Notes: generated from the letters alone by a model not told the origin. A stretch of 64,000 nucleotides of DNA from an uncultured Clostridia bacterium (GCA_946407065.1 CAMJMQ010000001.1:62001-126000), one strand, 5' to 3'; counted from the first letter of the stretch, positions 52,331 to 61,747 are shown. Translations and numbers: made by a program.

Positions 52331-52853
52331 GCCTCCCTTTCCTAAGGGAGGTGGCACGCAGTGCCGGAGGGTTGCAACCTCTCCTGCACATGGTTGTCAA
52401 TATCTTCGCATACGTTTTTGAATTGTCGATGAATATCAAGGTTCGTATATCGCAATACCAAAAAGCCGTATTTTTCTATTTCTTTTGTACGATTAGCGTC
52501 ATAGTCTAAAGCCAAATCGGTTTCATAATGCTGATTTCCATCTAATTCAATAACCAGTTTTGCTTTAGGACAGAAGAAGTCAACGATAAAGGATTCAATC
52601 ACATATTGACGATGAAATCGTATAGGATAATTTCTTAAAAAATCATACCAAAGATGGTTTTCTTCTTTTGTAGGATTCTTTCTTAATACGCGCGCATTTT
52701 TCCGCGACTTTATTTCTCTGGGGATAGGCTTTTCTTTACTCATGGCAACCCTCAGTCGCTTCGCGACAGCCCTCCTCAGCGGAGGCAGCAGACCCTTTTG
52801 TCCGCTTTGCGGACATTTCCCCTAACAGGGGAATCTCCTTAGGAAAGGGAGCC
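52331..52853. mobile_element. Candidate DUF559-encoding palindromic element, copy A
   Basis: GCCTCCCTTTCCTAAGGGAGGTGGCACG...GGAGGGTTGCAACC [DUF559 ORF] GGCAACCCTCAGTCGC...CTCCTTAGGAAAGGGAGCC. Confidence 0.7.
52342..52743 (-). CDS. DUF559 family PD-(D/E)XK endonuclease-like protein, copy A
   Basis: RKNPTKEENHLWYDFLR...FHRQYVIESFIVDFFCPKAKLVIELDGNQHYE...YGFLVLRYTN. Confidence 0.92.
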   Translation of the reverse strand: MSKEKPIPREIKSRKNARVLRKNPTKEENHLWYDFLRNYPIRFHRQYVIESFIVDFFCPKAKLVIELDGNQHYETDLALDYDANRTKEIEKYGFLVLRYTNLDIHRQFKNVCEDIDNHVQERLQPSGTACHLP

Positions 52854-54046
52854 TAATAATCCTTTCTGCTACGTGCCTTCTCCTCGAGCTCCTCCAGCGC
52901 CTTTGCGGGGTCTTTGACCTTGGCGAGGAAGATCATGGCGGCGATGACATAGGGCTTGTAGGACGCTTCCTTATACAGCGGCGCGCGATAGCGGTCGAAT
53001 ACGGACGCGGCTACCTCGCCCTCTTTGCAGCTCACGTCGGTGATGTCGGCGGGCAGGCAGTGCAGATACAGCGCCTTGCCGTCCCTGGTGAGCTGCATCA
53101 TCTCTTCGGTGCACTCCCAGTCCTTATGGGTCGCGTTCTCGGCGAGCAGCTCCTGCTCGAGCTTGTCGATGCCGTCAAAATCGCCCTTGCCGTAGAGCGC
53201 GGTACGCTTCTCCATCGCGGCAAAGGACGCCCAGCTCTTGGGATAGACGATGTCGGCGTCTTTGAACGCTTCTTTCATATCGTTGGTTTTGGAGAACGAG
53301 CCGCCGTTCTTCTTGACATTCGCCTTGGCGACCTCCTCAACCTCGGGCATCACATCATAACCCTCGGGATGAGCGAGGACAACATCCATGCCGAAGCGGG
53401 TGAACAGACCGATCACACCCTGCGGTACGGAGAGGGGCTTGCCGTAGGACGGCGAATACGCCCATGTCATGGCGATCTTCTTGCCCTTGAGGTTCTCGAC
53501 GCCGCCGAAATAATGGATCACGTGGTCGAGGTCGGCGAGGGTCTGGGTCGGGTGATCGATGTCGCACTGCAGGTTGACGAGGGTCGGCTTTTGCTCGAGC
53601 ACGCCGTCCTCATAGCCCTCCTTGAGCGCGTCGGCGACCTCCTTTTGATAGGTGTGACCCTTGCCGATGTACATATCGTCGCGGATACCGACGACGTCCG
53701 CCATGAACGAGATCATGTTGGCGGTCTCGCGGACGGTCTCGCCGTGGGCGATCTGGCTCTTTCCCTCGTCCAGATCCTGCACCTCCAAGCCGAGCAGGTT
53801 GCACGCGGAGGCAAAGGAGAAACGGGTGCGGGTGGAATTGTCGCGGAAGTTGCTGATTCCTAACCCTGAGTCAAAAATCTTGGTGGAGATATTGCGCTCT
53901 CGAAGGTCGCGCAGTGCGTCCGCCACGGCGAACACGGCGGCGATCTCATCATCCGACTTGTCCCATGTCAGGAAAAAGTCGTTTTCATACATGTTTTGAA
54001 TATCCAAACCGCGGAGCTTCGCGGCGAGTTCAGCTGTTTTGGTCAT
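52853..54046 (-). CDS. ygeW: YgeW-type knotted carbamoyltransferase
   Basis: NFRDNSTRTRFSFASACNLLGL; CDIDHPTQTLADL; YLHCLPADIT. Confidence 0.9.
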   Translation of the reverse strand: MTKTAELAAKLRGLDIQNMYENDFFLTWDKSDDEIAAVFAVADALRDLRERNISTKIFDSGLGISNFRDNSTRTRFSFASACNLLGLEVQDLDEGKSQIAHGETVRETANMISFMADVVGIRDDMYIGKGHTYQKEVADALKEGYEDGVLEQKPTLVNLQCDIDHPTQTLADLDHVIHYFGGVENLKGKKIAMTWAYSPSYGKPLSVPQGVIGLFTRFGMDVVLAHPEGYDVMPEVEEVAKANVKKNGGSFSKTNDMKEAFKDADIVYPKSWASFAAMEKRTALYGKGDFDGIDKLEQELLAENATHKDWECTEEMMQLTRDGKALYLHCLPADITDVSCKEGEVAASVFDRYRAPLYKEASYKPYVIAAMIFLAKVKDPAKALEELEEKARSRKDY

Positions 54047-54063
54047 AGTAGATTCCTTTCTGA

Positions 54064-54536
54064 GCCTCCCTTTCCTAAGGGAGGTGGCACGAAGTGCCGG
54101 AGGGTTGCAACCTCTCCTGCACATGGTGGTCAATATCTTCACATACATTTTTGAATTGTCGGTGAATTTCAAGGTTCGTGTATCGCAATACCAAAAAACC
54201 GTACTTTTCTATTGCTTTTGTACGGTTAACGTCGTAATCCAAAGCCGAATCGGTTTCGTAATGTTGATTTCCGTCCAGTTCAATCACCAATCTTGCTTTC
54301 GGACAAAAGAAGTCAACAATATAGGATTCTATGACGTATTGTCTATGAAAACGTACCGGATAACTCCGCAGAAAATCATACCAAAGATGGTTTTCTTCTT
54401 TGGTCGGATTCTTTCTTAAGGTACGTGCGTTTTTTCTGGACTGTAATTCCCTTGGGATAGGTTTATCTTTACTCAAACGACAACCCTCCGCCCCTTGACA
54501 CGCGTGTCCGGGGCACCTCCCTTAGGAAAGGGAGGC
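54064..54536. mobile_element. Candidate DUF559-encoding palindromic element, copy B
   Basis: GCCTCCCTTTCCTAAGGGAGGTGGCACG at 54064; CACCTCCCTTAGGAAAGGGAGGC ending 54536; ORF between. Confidence 0.75.
54075..54476 (-). CDS. DUF559 family PD-(D/E)XK endonuclease-like protein, copy B
   Basis: 119 of 133 residues identical to copy A by eye; TTG start. Confidence 0.92.
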   Translation of the reverse strand: MSKDKPIPRELQSRKNARTLRKNPTKEENHLWYDFLRSYPVRFHRQYVIESYIVDFFCPKARLVIELDGNQHYETDSALDYDVNRTKAIEKYGFLVLRYTNLEIHRQFKNVCEDIDHHVQERLQPSGTSCHLP

Positions 54537-55727
54537 ATTGTAATTCATCGGAACGGCGGCGTACACGGCGGCGCAGCGCACCAGATCCGCCTTCCATGTG
54601 ATCTCATTGGGAGCGTGCGCCTGTGCCTCTGCGCCGGGACCGAAGCCGATGCACGGAATACCGTAGCGACCCATGATGGACACGCCGTTGGTCGAGAACG
54701 TCCACTTGTCGACTCTGGGCTCGCCGTACATGCCCTTGTGCGCGGCTACCATCGCCTTGCACGCGGGATGACTCTCGGGGATGACCCATGTCGGGAAGAA
54801 GCACTCGGTCGGATAGACCAGCCCCGTCCATGACGGACGCTCGTATTTATACATCGAAACTTCCGCGCCGTACTTCTTAACGGACGGCAGGCTGCGCACT
54901 TCTTCCAAGGCGCTCTCCCATGTCTCGCCGTCGGTCAGACGGCGGTCGAGTGAGATCGCCGCGAAGTCCGCTACCGCACAGCGTGACGGAGAATTGTAGA
55001 ACTGCTGGGTGACGGTGACGGTGCCCTTGCCGAGGAAGGGATCGTAATGCAGGCGCTCGTTGAGCTCCTTGACGTCCAGCACGATCTCAGCCATTTTATA
55101 GATCGCGTTATCGCCGCGCTCGGGAGCGGAGCCGTGGCAGGAAACGCCCTTGACCTCGACGCGGATCTCCATGCGGCCGCGGTGACCGCGATAGATGCCC
55201 TGATCGGTCGGCTCGGTGATGACGACGAACTCGGGGGTAATATCCATCTCGTTATGGATGAACTGCCAGCATAAGCCGTCGCAGTCCTCTTCCTGCACGG
55301 TACCGGTGACCAGCACCTTGTAGCCCTCGGGGATCAGCCCGAGATCCTTCATGATCTTGGCGCCGTAGACAGCGGATACCACGCCGCCTGTCTGGTCAGA
55401 TCCGCCGCGGCCGCCGATCTCGGTGTCATTCTCATAACCCTTGTAGGGGTCGAACTTCCAGTTAGAAAGCTCGCCCAGTCCGACGGTGTCGATGTGGCCG
55501 TCATAGGCGATGATCTTCTCGCCCTTGCCCATCACGCCGTGGACGTTGCCCATCTTGTCGATGAACGCCTCGTCAAAGCCGAGCTTTTCCATTTCCCTAA
55601 CGATACGCTTGGCGACGCCCTCTTCCTCGGCAGACTCGCTCGGGATGGCGATCAGCTCGCGCAGAAAAGCGGTCATGTCCTTTTCATAGTTTTCGGCAGC
55701 TTTTTTGATCGCGGAATAATCAATCAT
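54522..55727 (-). CDS. ygeY: YgeY-type M20 peptidase/deacetylase-family hydrolase
   Basis: [30 protein letters not shown]; neighbour of ygeW and arcC. Confidence 0.88.
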   Translation of the reverse strand: MIDYSAIKKAAENYEKDMTAFLRELIAIPSESAEEEGVAKRIVREMEKLGFDEAFIDKMGNVHGVMGKGEKIIAYDGHIDTVGLGELSNWKFDPYKGYENDTEIGGRGGSDQTGGVVSAVYGAKIMKDLGLIPEGYKVLVTGTVQEEDCDGLCWQFIHNEMDITPEFVVITEPTDQGIYRGHRGRMEIRVEVKGVSCHGSAPERGDNAIYKMAEIVLDVKELNERLHYDPFLGKGTVTVTQQFYNSPSRCAVADFAAISLDRRLTDGETWESALEEVRSLPSVKKYGAEVSMYKYERPSWTGLVYPTECFFPTWVIPESHPACKAMVAAHKGMYGEPRVDKWTFSTNGVSIMGRYGIPCIGFGPGAEAQAHAPNEITWKADLVRCAAVYAAVPMNYNASLS

Positions 55728-55780
55728 GGTAATCCTCCTTTTCATGGCTCAGCCAATAAACTTCCCCGGTGCAAGCACTA

Positions 55781-55939
55781 ATACTAAGTATCATTAAAAC
55801 ACTTTAACATTTATTGCGATAAATTCCGCATAGCGGTGTTGTCGTCCTTGACATACGCCAGTATGCCTGCGTCCTCCGCCTTGCTCTGCGAAATTTCTCG
55901 CTAACAAATTTGTTAAAGCGTTTAATAGATACTTAGTAT
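55781..55939 (-). repeat. 159 bp structured palindromic element, copy 2 (inverted relative to copy 1)
   Basis: Ends ATACTAAGTATC...GATACTTAGTAT; reverse complement aligns to 5781-5939. Confidence 0.85.
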
Positions 55940-55970
55940 AAATATACCCGCTCAAGGGTTTGTCCCTTTT

Positions 55971-56022
55971 TATCGGTTGAGATTGCCACGGGCTGACACG
56001 CGTGTCGAGCCCTCGCAATGAC
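55971..56022. repeat. 52 bp dispersed repeat identical to 51212-51263
   Basis: Exact match by eye. Confidence 0.9.
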
Positions 56023-56237
56023 TGTTTAAAATGCGCCGCGGCGCAACTCATTTTGTACACTTCTATTGTAATACAACTAAGGCTGAGTTTCAATGGATTT
56101 TTCAATAAAATCTAAAAATTTTTTAGAAAAATCCAAATTTTATTTGACACGGCGTTTTGTCGTAGTATAATAGAAGAAAAGACCACTCTATGACGGAAGA
56201 TCTTCGGATTTTCCGCACCCTGAAACGAGGTGATCTC

Positions 56238-56882
56238 TTGCTCAACGAACAACTCAAAACCACCCTGTGCTCCCTCGCGCACGCTATCGCCCTGCACTAC
56301 GGCAAAAGCTGTGAGGTCGCCATCCACGATCTGACGGTCAAGAACGCCGCCGACAGCTCCATCATCTACATCGAAAACGGTGAGGTGACGGGCAGGAAGG
56401 TGGGCGACGGCGCCTCGGCTGTGGTGCTCGAGGAGCTCAGTCAGGCGGAACAGACGCGTGAGGATCGCATCGGCTACTTCACCAAGACCACCGACGGCAA
56501 GGTGCTCAAATCCACCACCGTCTACATCCGCGACGACAAGGGCAAGGCGATCGCGATCTTTTCGATCAACCACGACATCACCGCGCTGAGCGTTGCCGCC
56601 GCGTCACTGACGGAGCTGACCGCTCCCGCGACCGCGTCCGAGCCCGAGAAGATCACGCCGCATGTCGGCGAGCTGCTCGACGAGCTGTTGTGGAAATCCA
56701 CCGAGCTGATCGGCAAGCCCGTCGCCCTGATGAACAAGGATGACAAACAGCGCGCGATCCGCTATCTGAACAGCAAGGGCGCGCTGTTGATCACCAAATC
56801 AGGCGACAAGATCGCGACCTACTTCGGCATCTCAAAGTTCACGCTCTATTCGTACTTGACGGATGAAGAGGAATCGGATTAA
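56238..56882 (+). CDS. YheO/DauR-like PAS-HTH transcriptional regulator
   Basis: CSLAHAIALHYGKSCEVAIHDLTVKNAADSSIIYIENGEVTGRKVG PAS-like; C-terminal HTH; TTG start at 56238 after GAGGTGATC (ORF opens at 56190). Confidence 0.8.
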   Translation: MLNEQLKTTLCSLAHAIALHYGKSCEVAIHDLTVKNAADSSIIYIENGEVTGRKVGDGASAVVLEELSQAEQTREDRIGYFTKTTDGKVLKSTTVYIRDDKGKAIAIFSINHDITALSVAAASLTELTAPATASEPEKITPHVGELLDELLWKSTELIGKPVALMNKDDKQRAIRYLNSKGALLITKSGDKIATYFGISKFTLYSYLTDEEESD

Positions 56883-56890
56883 CCGAATGG

Positions 56891-57006
56891 TAGGGTACGG
56901 CGCCCGTCGACGTACCGCATGGCAGGAACGCTTATTTCCTATCCAATGCTCCCGATATCAAAAACGTCCGTCATTCTACGGTACGTCATAAATGCCGTAC
57001 CCTACG
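56891..57006. repeat. Intergenic REP-like inverted pair matching the RAYT-internal repeats
   Basis: GTAGGGTACGGCGCCCGTCGACGTACCG ... CGGTACGTCATAAATGCCGTACCCTAC. Confidence 0.88.
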
Positions 57007-57107
57007 AAAAGATTGATTTGCTTCGCATTACAAAATGATAATAATGGAAATGTTTCGGCGGGAGCACTTCGCCCTACATATACCCCACCATAGTTTAGGA
57101 GGATATC

Positions 57108-58571
57108 ATGATCGACTTTACCGTTAACAAAGAAGGATTACAACACAATATCGAGAAAGCGCGACAGAACGGCATCATCATCCCGACCATCAAGCAGATG
57201 CAGCACCCAGAGCTGATCCCCGAACAGATCAAAGAAAAGCTCAGCCACACAGGGCTGTGGGACGTTGACCCCGTCAACCTGTTCCGCATCACCTGGAAGA
57301 ATGAGCCCAAGGAAAGCGGCGGTCTGTTCCGCGAGGTGCCGAACATCATCGAGCTGCCCTCTGCCCTCACCGGCGTGAAAGCGCGGATCTTCGCGATCGT
57401 CGGCAAGTGGTTCCCCACCGGCTGTCATAAGGTCGGCGCGTCGTTCGGATGCTTAGCGCCGCGACTGGTGACTGGTCAGTTTGACGCGACCCGTCACAAG
57501 GCGGTATGGCCGTCCACCGGCAACTACTGCCGCGGCGGCGCCTTCAACTCAAAGCTGCTGTCCGTTGACAGTATCGCGATCCTGCCCGCCGAGATGAGCC
57601 GCGAGCGCTTTGATTGGCTCAGTAAAATCGCGGGCGAGGTCATCGCGACCCCCGGCTGTGAATCTAATGTCAAAGAGATCTTCGACAAGACATGGGAGCT
57701 CAAGCAGCGCCCCGAGGTCATGATCTTCAACCAGTTTGAAGAGATGGGCAATCCGTTATGGCACTACAATGTCACCGGTCACGCGTTAGCGGACGCGTTT
57801 GAAGCGATCAAGGGCGAGAAGGATCGCTTTGCGGGCGCGTGCTTTACCTCCGGTTCGGCAGGCACGATGAGCGCGGGCGACTACCTCAAGGAGCAGTACC
57901 CGAACCTCAAGCTCGGCGTCGGCGAAGCATTGCAGTGCCCCACGATCTTAGACAACGGCTTCGGCGGTCACCGCATCGAGGGCATCGGCGACAAGCATAT
58001 CCCGTGGATCCACAACGTCAAGAACACCGACATGGTCGTGGACATCGACGACGAGGACAGCCAGCGACTGCTCCGACTGTTCAACACACCGGAGGGTATC
58101 GATTATCTGGTATCCGTCGGTGTGGAACGCGAGCTCGCCGAACAGCTCAGCCTGCTCGGTATCTCGGGCATCGCGAACATCCTGTGCTGTATCAAGATGG
58201 CGAAGTACTATGAGTTCACCGAGCATGATGTGCTGGGCACCGTGCTGACCGACAGTGCTGCCATGTATCAGAGCCGTATCAAGGAGCTCGAAGAGAGGTA
58301 CGGCGACTACGATGTGCACAAGGCAGAGCTCGACCACAACCTGCACATCCTCAACCTCAAGGACGACAACATGCTGGAGCTCAGCTACAAAGAGCGCAAG
58401 CGTGTGCATAACCTCAAATACTACACATGGGTCGAACAGCAGGGCCGCACTGCCGAGGAGCTCAACGCCCTGTGGTATGACACCGAAAACACCTGGGACG
58501 CCGTGCACAAGCAGGCAGAACAGCTCGACGAATACATCGACGCGTTCAATAAGGAAGTCGGACTTTTGTAA
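57108..58571 (+). CDS. PLP-dependent (tryptophan synthase beta-like/cysteine synthase superfamily) enzyme
   Basis: KVGASFGCL Lys motif; WPSTGNYCRGGAFNSKLL; FTSGSAGTMSAGDYL. Confidence 0.85.
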   Translation: MIDFTVNKEGLQHNIEKARQNGIIIPTIKQMQHPELIPEQIKEKLSHTGLWDVDPVNLFRITWKNEPKESGGLFREVPNIIELPSALTGVKARIFAIVGKWFPTGCHKVGASFGCLAPRLVTGQFDATRHKAVWPSTGNYCRGGAFNSKLLSVDSIAILPAEMSRERFDWLSKIAGEVIATPGCESNVKEIFDKTWELKQRPEVMIFNQFEEMGNPLWHYNVTGHALADAFEAIKGEKDRFAGACFTSGSAGTMSAGDYLKEQYPNLKLGVGEALQCPTILDNGFGGHRIEGIGDKHIPWIHNVKNTDMVVDIDDEDSQRLLRLFNTPEGIDYLVSVGVERELAEQLSLLGISGIANILCCIKMAKYYEFTEHDVLGTVLTDSAAMYQSRIKELEERYGDYDVHKAELDHNLHILNLKDDNMLELSYKERKRVHNLKYYTWVEQQGRTAEELNALWYDTENTWDAVHKQAEQLDEYIDAFNKEVGLL

Positions 58572-58643
58572 GTGAGGAGTGAGGAGTTAGGAGTGAGGAG
58601 TTAAAAGTCTGTATGCTTTTGTTCCTCATTCTCATATGATCCT

Positions 58644-59867
58644 ATGAAACATGTTATCAACTGCAAATGCGTCAAATGCGGGAGGACATATGCTCCCGCG
58701 GCGGATATCACCACCTGCGAGTGCGGCGGTATCCTCGACGTGATCTATGACTACGAATCTATCAAAACCAAATTCAATAAAGAGGTACTGGCACACCGTG
58801 ACGAGCCCACCATGTGGCGCTACCGCGAGCTGCTGCCGATCGAAGAAGATACCGTGCCCGCGGGACTGCGGGTCGGGATGTCGCCGATGTATGAAGCGGA
58901 TAACATCGCGCGCGATCTCGGCATCAAGCGCCTGTACATCAAGGATGACGGCGTCAACCCCACCGCCTCTCTCAAGGATCGCGCCTCCGCCATGGCGGTG
59001 ACCAAGGCGATCGAGGCGGGCTATGACACCATCGCCTGCTCCTCCACCGGCAACGCCGCATCATCGCTTGCGGGCAACGCGGCAAAGGCAGGGCTCAAAA
59101 CCTACATCTTTGTGCCGTCACGCGCGCCGAAGGGCAAGATCGCCCAACTGATGATGTTCGGTGCAAACCTGACCGCTGTAGACGGCAGCTATGAAGAGAC
59201 CTTTGAGCTGAGCAAAGCCGCCATCGATAAATACGGCTGGTACAACCGCAACGCCGCGATCAACCCCTATCTCAGCGAGGGCAAAAAGACCGTCGCGCAC
59301 GAGATCTGCGAACAGCTTAATTTCCGCGCGCCGGACTTTGTCGCCGTATCGGTCGGTGACGGCTGTACCGTAGCGGGCGTGTACAAGGGGCTGTACGACA
59401 TGTATAGGGTCGGGCTGATCGACCGTATCCCGCGTATCATCAGCGTGCAGGCACAGGGCTGCTGTCCGATCAACACCGCCGTGATGACGGGTGAAGAATG
59501 GCAGCCGCAGGAGGAGAACACCTATGCGGATTCGATCGCCGTGGGCGTGCCGCGCAATCCGGATAAAGCGATCAATGCCATCAAAAACAGCGACGGCATC
59601 TGCGTCAACGTCACCGATGACGAGATTCGTTTCGCGCAAAAGTACCTCGCCAAAAACGCGGGTGTATTCGGCGAGCCCGCGGGCGTGACCGCTACGGCGG
59701 GGCTGTTAAAGCTCAGCCGTGAGGGGAGATTACCGCATGACGCGACCATCGTATCCATCGTCACGGGCAACGGATTAAAGGACATCGATTCCGCGATCCA
59801 ATCCGTCGGCGAGCCTGTACATTGCAAGAACGATCTGGGAGAGTTTGAAGCGAAGTTCGGATTGTAG
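58644..59867 (+). CDS. thrC: Threonine synthase-like PLP enzyme with N-terminal zinc ribbon
   Basis: CKCVKCGRTYAPAADITTCECGG; DDGVNPTASLKDRASAMAV; SSTGNAASSLAG. Confidence 0.9.
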   Translation: MKHVINCKCVKCGRTYAPAADITTCECGGILDVIYDYESIKTKFNKEVLAHRDEPTMWRYRELLPIEEDTVPAGLRVGMSPMYEADNIARDLGIKRLYIKDDGVNPTASLKDRASAMAVTKAIEAGYDTIACSSTGNAASSLAGNAAKAGLKTYIFVPSRAPKGKIAQLMMFGANLTAVDGSYEETFELSKAAIDKYGWYNRNAAINPYLSEGKKTVAHEICEQLNFRAPDFVAVSVGDGCTVAGVYKGLYDMYRVGLIDRIPRIISVQAQGCCPINTAVMTGEEWQPQEENTYADSIAVGVPRNPDKAINAIKNSDGICVNVTDDEIRFAQKYLAKNAGVFGEPAGVTATAGLLKLSREGRLPHDATIVSIVTGNGLKDIDSAIQSVGEPVHCKNDLGEFEAKFGL

Positions 59868-59909
59868 AATACGCAATGACGTATTAATTGGATATTCCTG
59901 ACTTTTGGG

Positions 59910-59967
59910 TATATAAAGCGACATCCCGGGGGAGCCTTTCCCTCGGGATGTCGCTTTATAGCTTTAT
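59910..59967. terminator. Bidirectional terminator-like hairpin
   Basis: AAAGCGACATCCCGGGGGAGCCTTTCCCTCGGGATGTCGCTTT. Confidence 0.75.
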
Positions 59968-59968
59968 A

Positions 59969-60181
59969 TTAGTTTTCTTCCGAAAATTCCAGCAGATCGC
60001 CGGGTTGACAGTGCAACGTTTCACAGATCGCGATCAAGGTAGAAAACCGTATCGCGCTGATATGACCGTTTTTGAGCTTGCTGAGGTTCACATTAGAAAT
60101 GCCGACCTTCTCACTGAGTTCATTCAAACCGATCTTCCGATCCGCCATCACGCGGTCGAGCCTTACAATAATTTTCCCCAT
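59969..60181 (-). CDS. Small XRE-type HTH regulator, YozG-like
   Basis: LDRVMADRKIGLNELSEKVGISNVNLSKLKNGHISAIRFSTLIAICETLHCQPGDLLEF. Confidence 0.9.
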   Translation of the reverse strand: MGKIIVRLDRVMADRKIGLNELSEKVGISNVNLSKLKNGHISAIRFSTLIAICETLHCQPGDLLEFSEEN

Positions 60182-60190
60182 ATCTTCACC

Positions 60191-60868
60191 TTACACCGTT
60201 TCGTCGTGCTCTTTTTGCAGTTCTGTACCGTATTTGAAGATCATCGTTAAGATGAAAATAATAATGACAAACGCAACCGAGATCATGTCGACATCAAAGT
60301 GAAAGGAGCCGCCTTGCATAGCGGAGATCGCCGATTTCATGATCTGTACAGTCGCCATGCAGGGAATCAGCGCGATCGCGAACGCACGCATTTTCTTGAC
60401 GACTTCTTCGCTGAACGGACTGTCGCACACCATAAACTGCTTCATCAAGGCGCGGAAGAAGAACAGCGCCACAACGATCGCCGCGACATAGACCATTCCG
60501 TAAACGAGCATCAGCATACCGTCATTCAGATCAAAGTGAAGCTGCCTGAAGTCGCCGTTGACATTCAGATTACCATTCTCGTTTTTGACGTCCAGGCTGC
60601 CGGTGCTGATCTCACCGAGCGCAATGTGTCCGCTGCCGGTGTTCACATAAAACTGCTCGCCGTTCAAGCCGAAATACTCGGTGTTCACATTCACATCGAT
60701 CGTTCCCGTTCCGTCGACCGTCACACTGTCCTTAGGAACACAGGCGATAATGATACCGCCGGCAAGCATAAAGCCTTCCGTGACGAGCAAGCATACGATG
60801 ATGATCATGGTGATGATCTTGGCGACCTTACCGAAAACATTGATCTTTCTCTTGATTGTATTTTCCAT
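60191..60868 (-). CDS. DUF2975 membrane protein
   Basis: Four TM segments; adjacent to small HTH regulator as in yozG-yoaS pairs. Confidence 0.78.
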   Translation of the reverse strand: MENTIKRKINVFGKVAKIITMIIIVCLLVTEGFMLAGGIIIACVPKDSVTVDGTGTIDVNVNTEYFGLNGEQFYVNTGSGHIALGEISTGSLDVKNENGNLNVNGDFRQLHFDLNDGMLMLVYGMVYVAAIVVALFFFRALMKQFMVCDSPFSEEVVKKMRAFAIALIPCMATVQIMKSAISAMQGGSFHFDVDMISVAFVIIIFILTMIFKYGTELQKEHDETV

Positions 60869-60986
60869 GACATTTCCCTCTTTGTTGAAAAGATTAAGTA
60901 ATTAACGTTTATCGTTAACTCTTGACTGTATTATAACACAGAAAAATCGTTTGTCAATAGTTTTTTATCGAAAAACGTTAATTTTT

Positions 60987-61697
60987 TTATCTATCCATAG
61001 ATCCAGAGGGTTTCTGTGCCCTTTCCATGCGCTTCCAGCTGATGAAGCCGTAGATGTCCCCCGCAAGGAACGCGGCAAAGCAGATCACGGTGCTGACGTA
61101 ACTACGGTCGGTCAGCGCCGCCAACGCCCACAGGATCATCAACACCACATCGTTACAGGCGTAGGCGACCGCATAGTACGGACTGCGGCGCGCGGTCAGG
61201 TAGACGGCGGCAAAGCTGGTGCTCACGGAGAGGGTGGACGGGAGCAGATTCGCCGTGCCGAGCGCGCGTAAGATAAAGTAGAAGAGAGCCGTCACAGCGA
61301 CGGTCAGCACCGCGAGCAAAAGCCACTCGCGTTTCGGCAGCTTCGCGTTGACCGTCACCTGGGCGCGGTTACCGCGGTAGGGATTGCGCAGCCATGTGAT
61401 CAGCGACCAGACCGACATCGGAAGCGTCATGCCGACATAGGTCAGCAGCTCGCCGTAGTAGGAGAAGCGGTAGGAGATGTAGCCGTAGACCGAGGCGAAA
61501 ATGATCATCAGCACCATGCCGATGGGATTGCCCTTGGCGGCAAAGAGCAGCGAGGTCACACCGATCAGCGACGCGAGCAGGTTGAGCAGATCGCCGCCGA
61601 ACACGATGTGCGACACGGCGATCAGGCAGACCGATACCGTCCAGATGATCTTTTCGGTATTGCTGAAATAATTGAGCTTATCATAAAAACGTTTCAT
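60987..61697 (-). CDS. pnuC: Nicotinamide riboside transporter PnuC-like
   Basis: GNPIGMVLMIIFASVYGYISYRFSYYGELLTYVGMTLPMSVWSLITWLRNPY; FISWKRM. Confidence 0.88.
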   Translation of the reverse strand: MKRFYDKLNYFSNTEKIIWTVSVCLIAVSHIVFGGDLLNLLASLIGVTSLLFAAKGNPIGMVLMIIFASVYGYISYRFSYYGELLTYVGMTLPMSVWSLITWLRNPYRGNRAQVTVNAKLPKREWLLLAVLTVAVTALFYFILRALGTANLLPSTLSVSTSFAAVYLTARRSPYYAVAYACNDVVLMILWALAALTDRSYVSTVICFAAFLAGDIYGFISWKRMERAQKPSGSMDR

Positions 61698-61747
61698 TCT
61701 ACTATAAACAGGTGCGGGCATCGCCCGCCATTAACTCCTCACTCCTC

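Noticed and set aside
54047-54172. N-terminal extension of the YgeW ORF
   Set aside because: Reads out of frame through DUF559 element B; homologous start is MTKTAELAAKL at 54046 with its own AAAGGA
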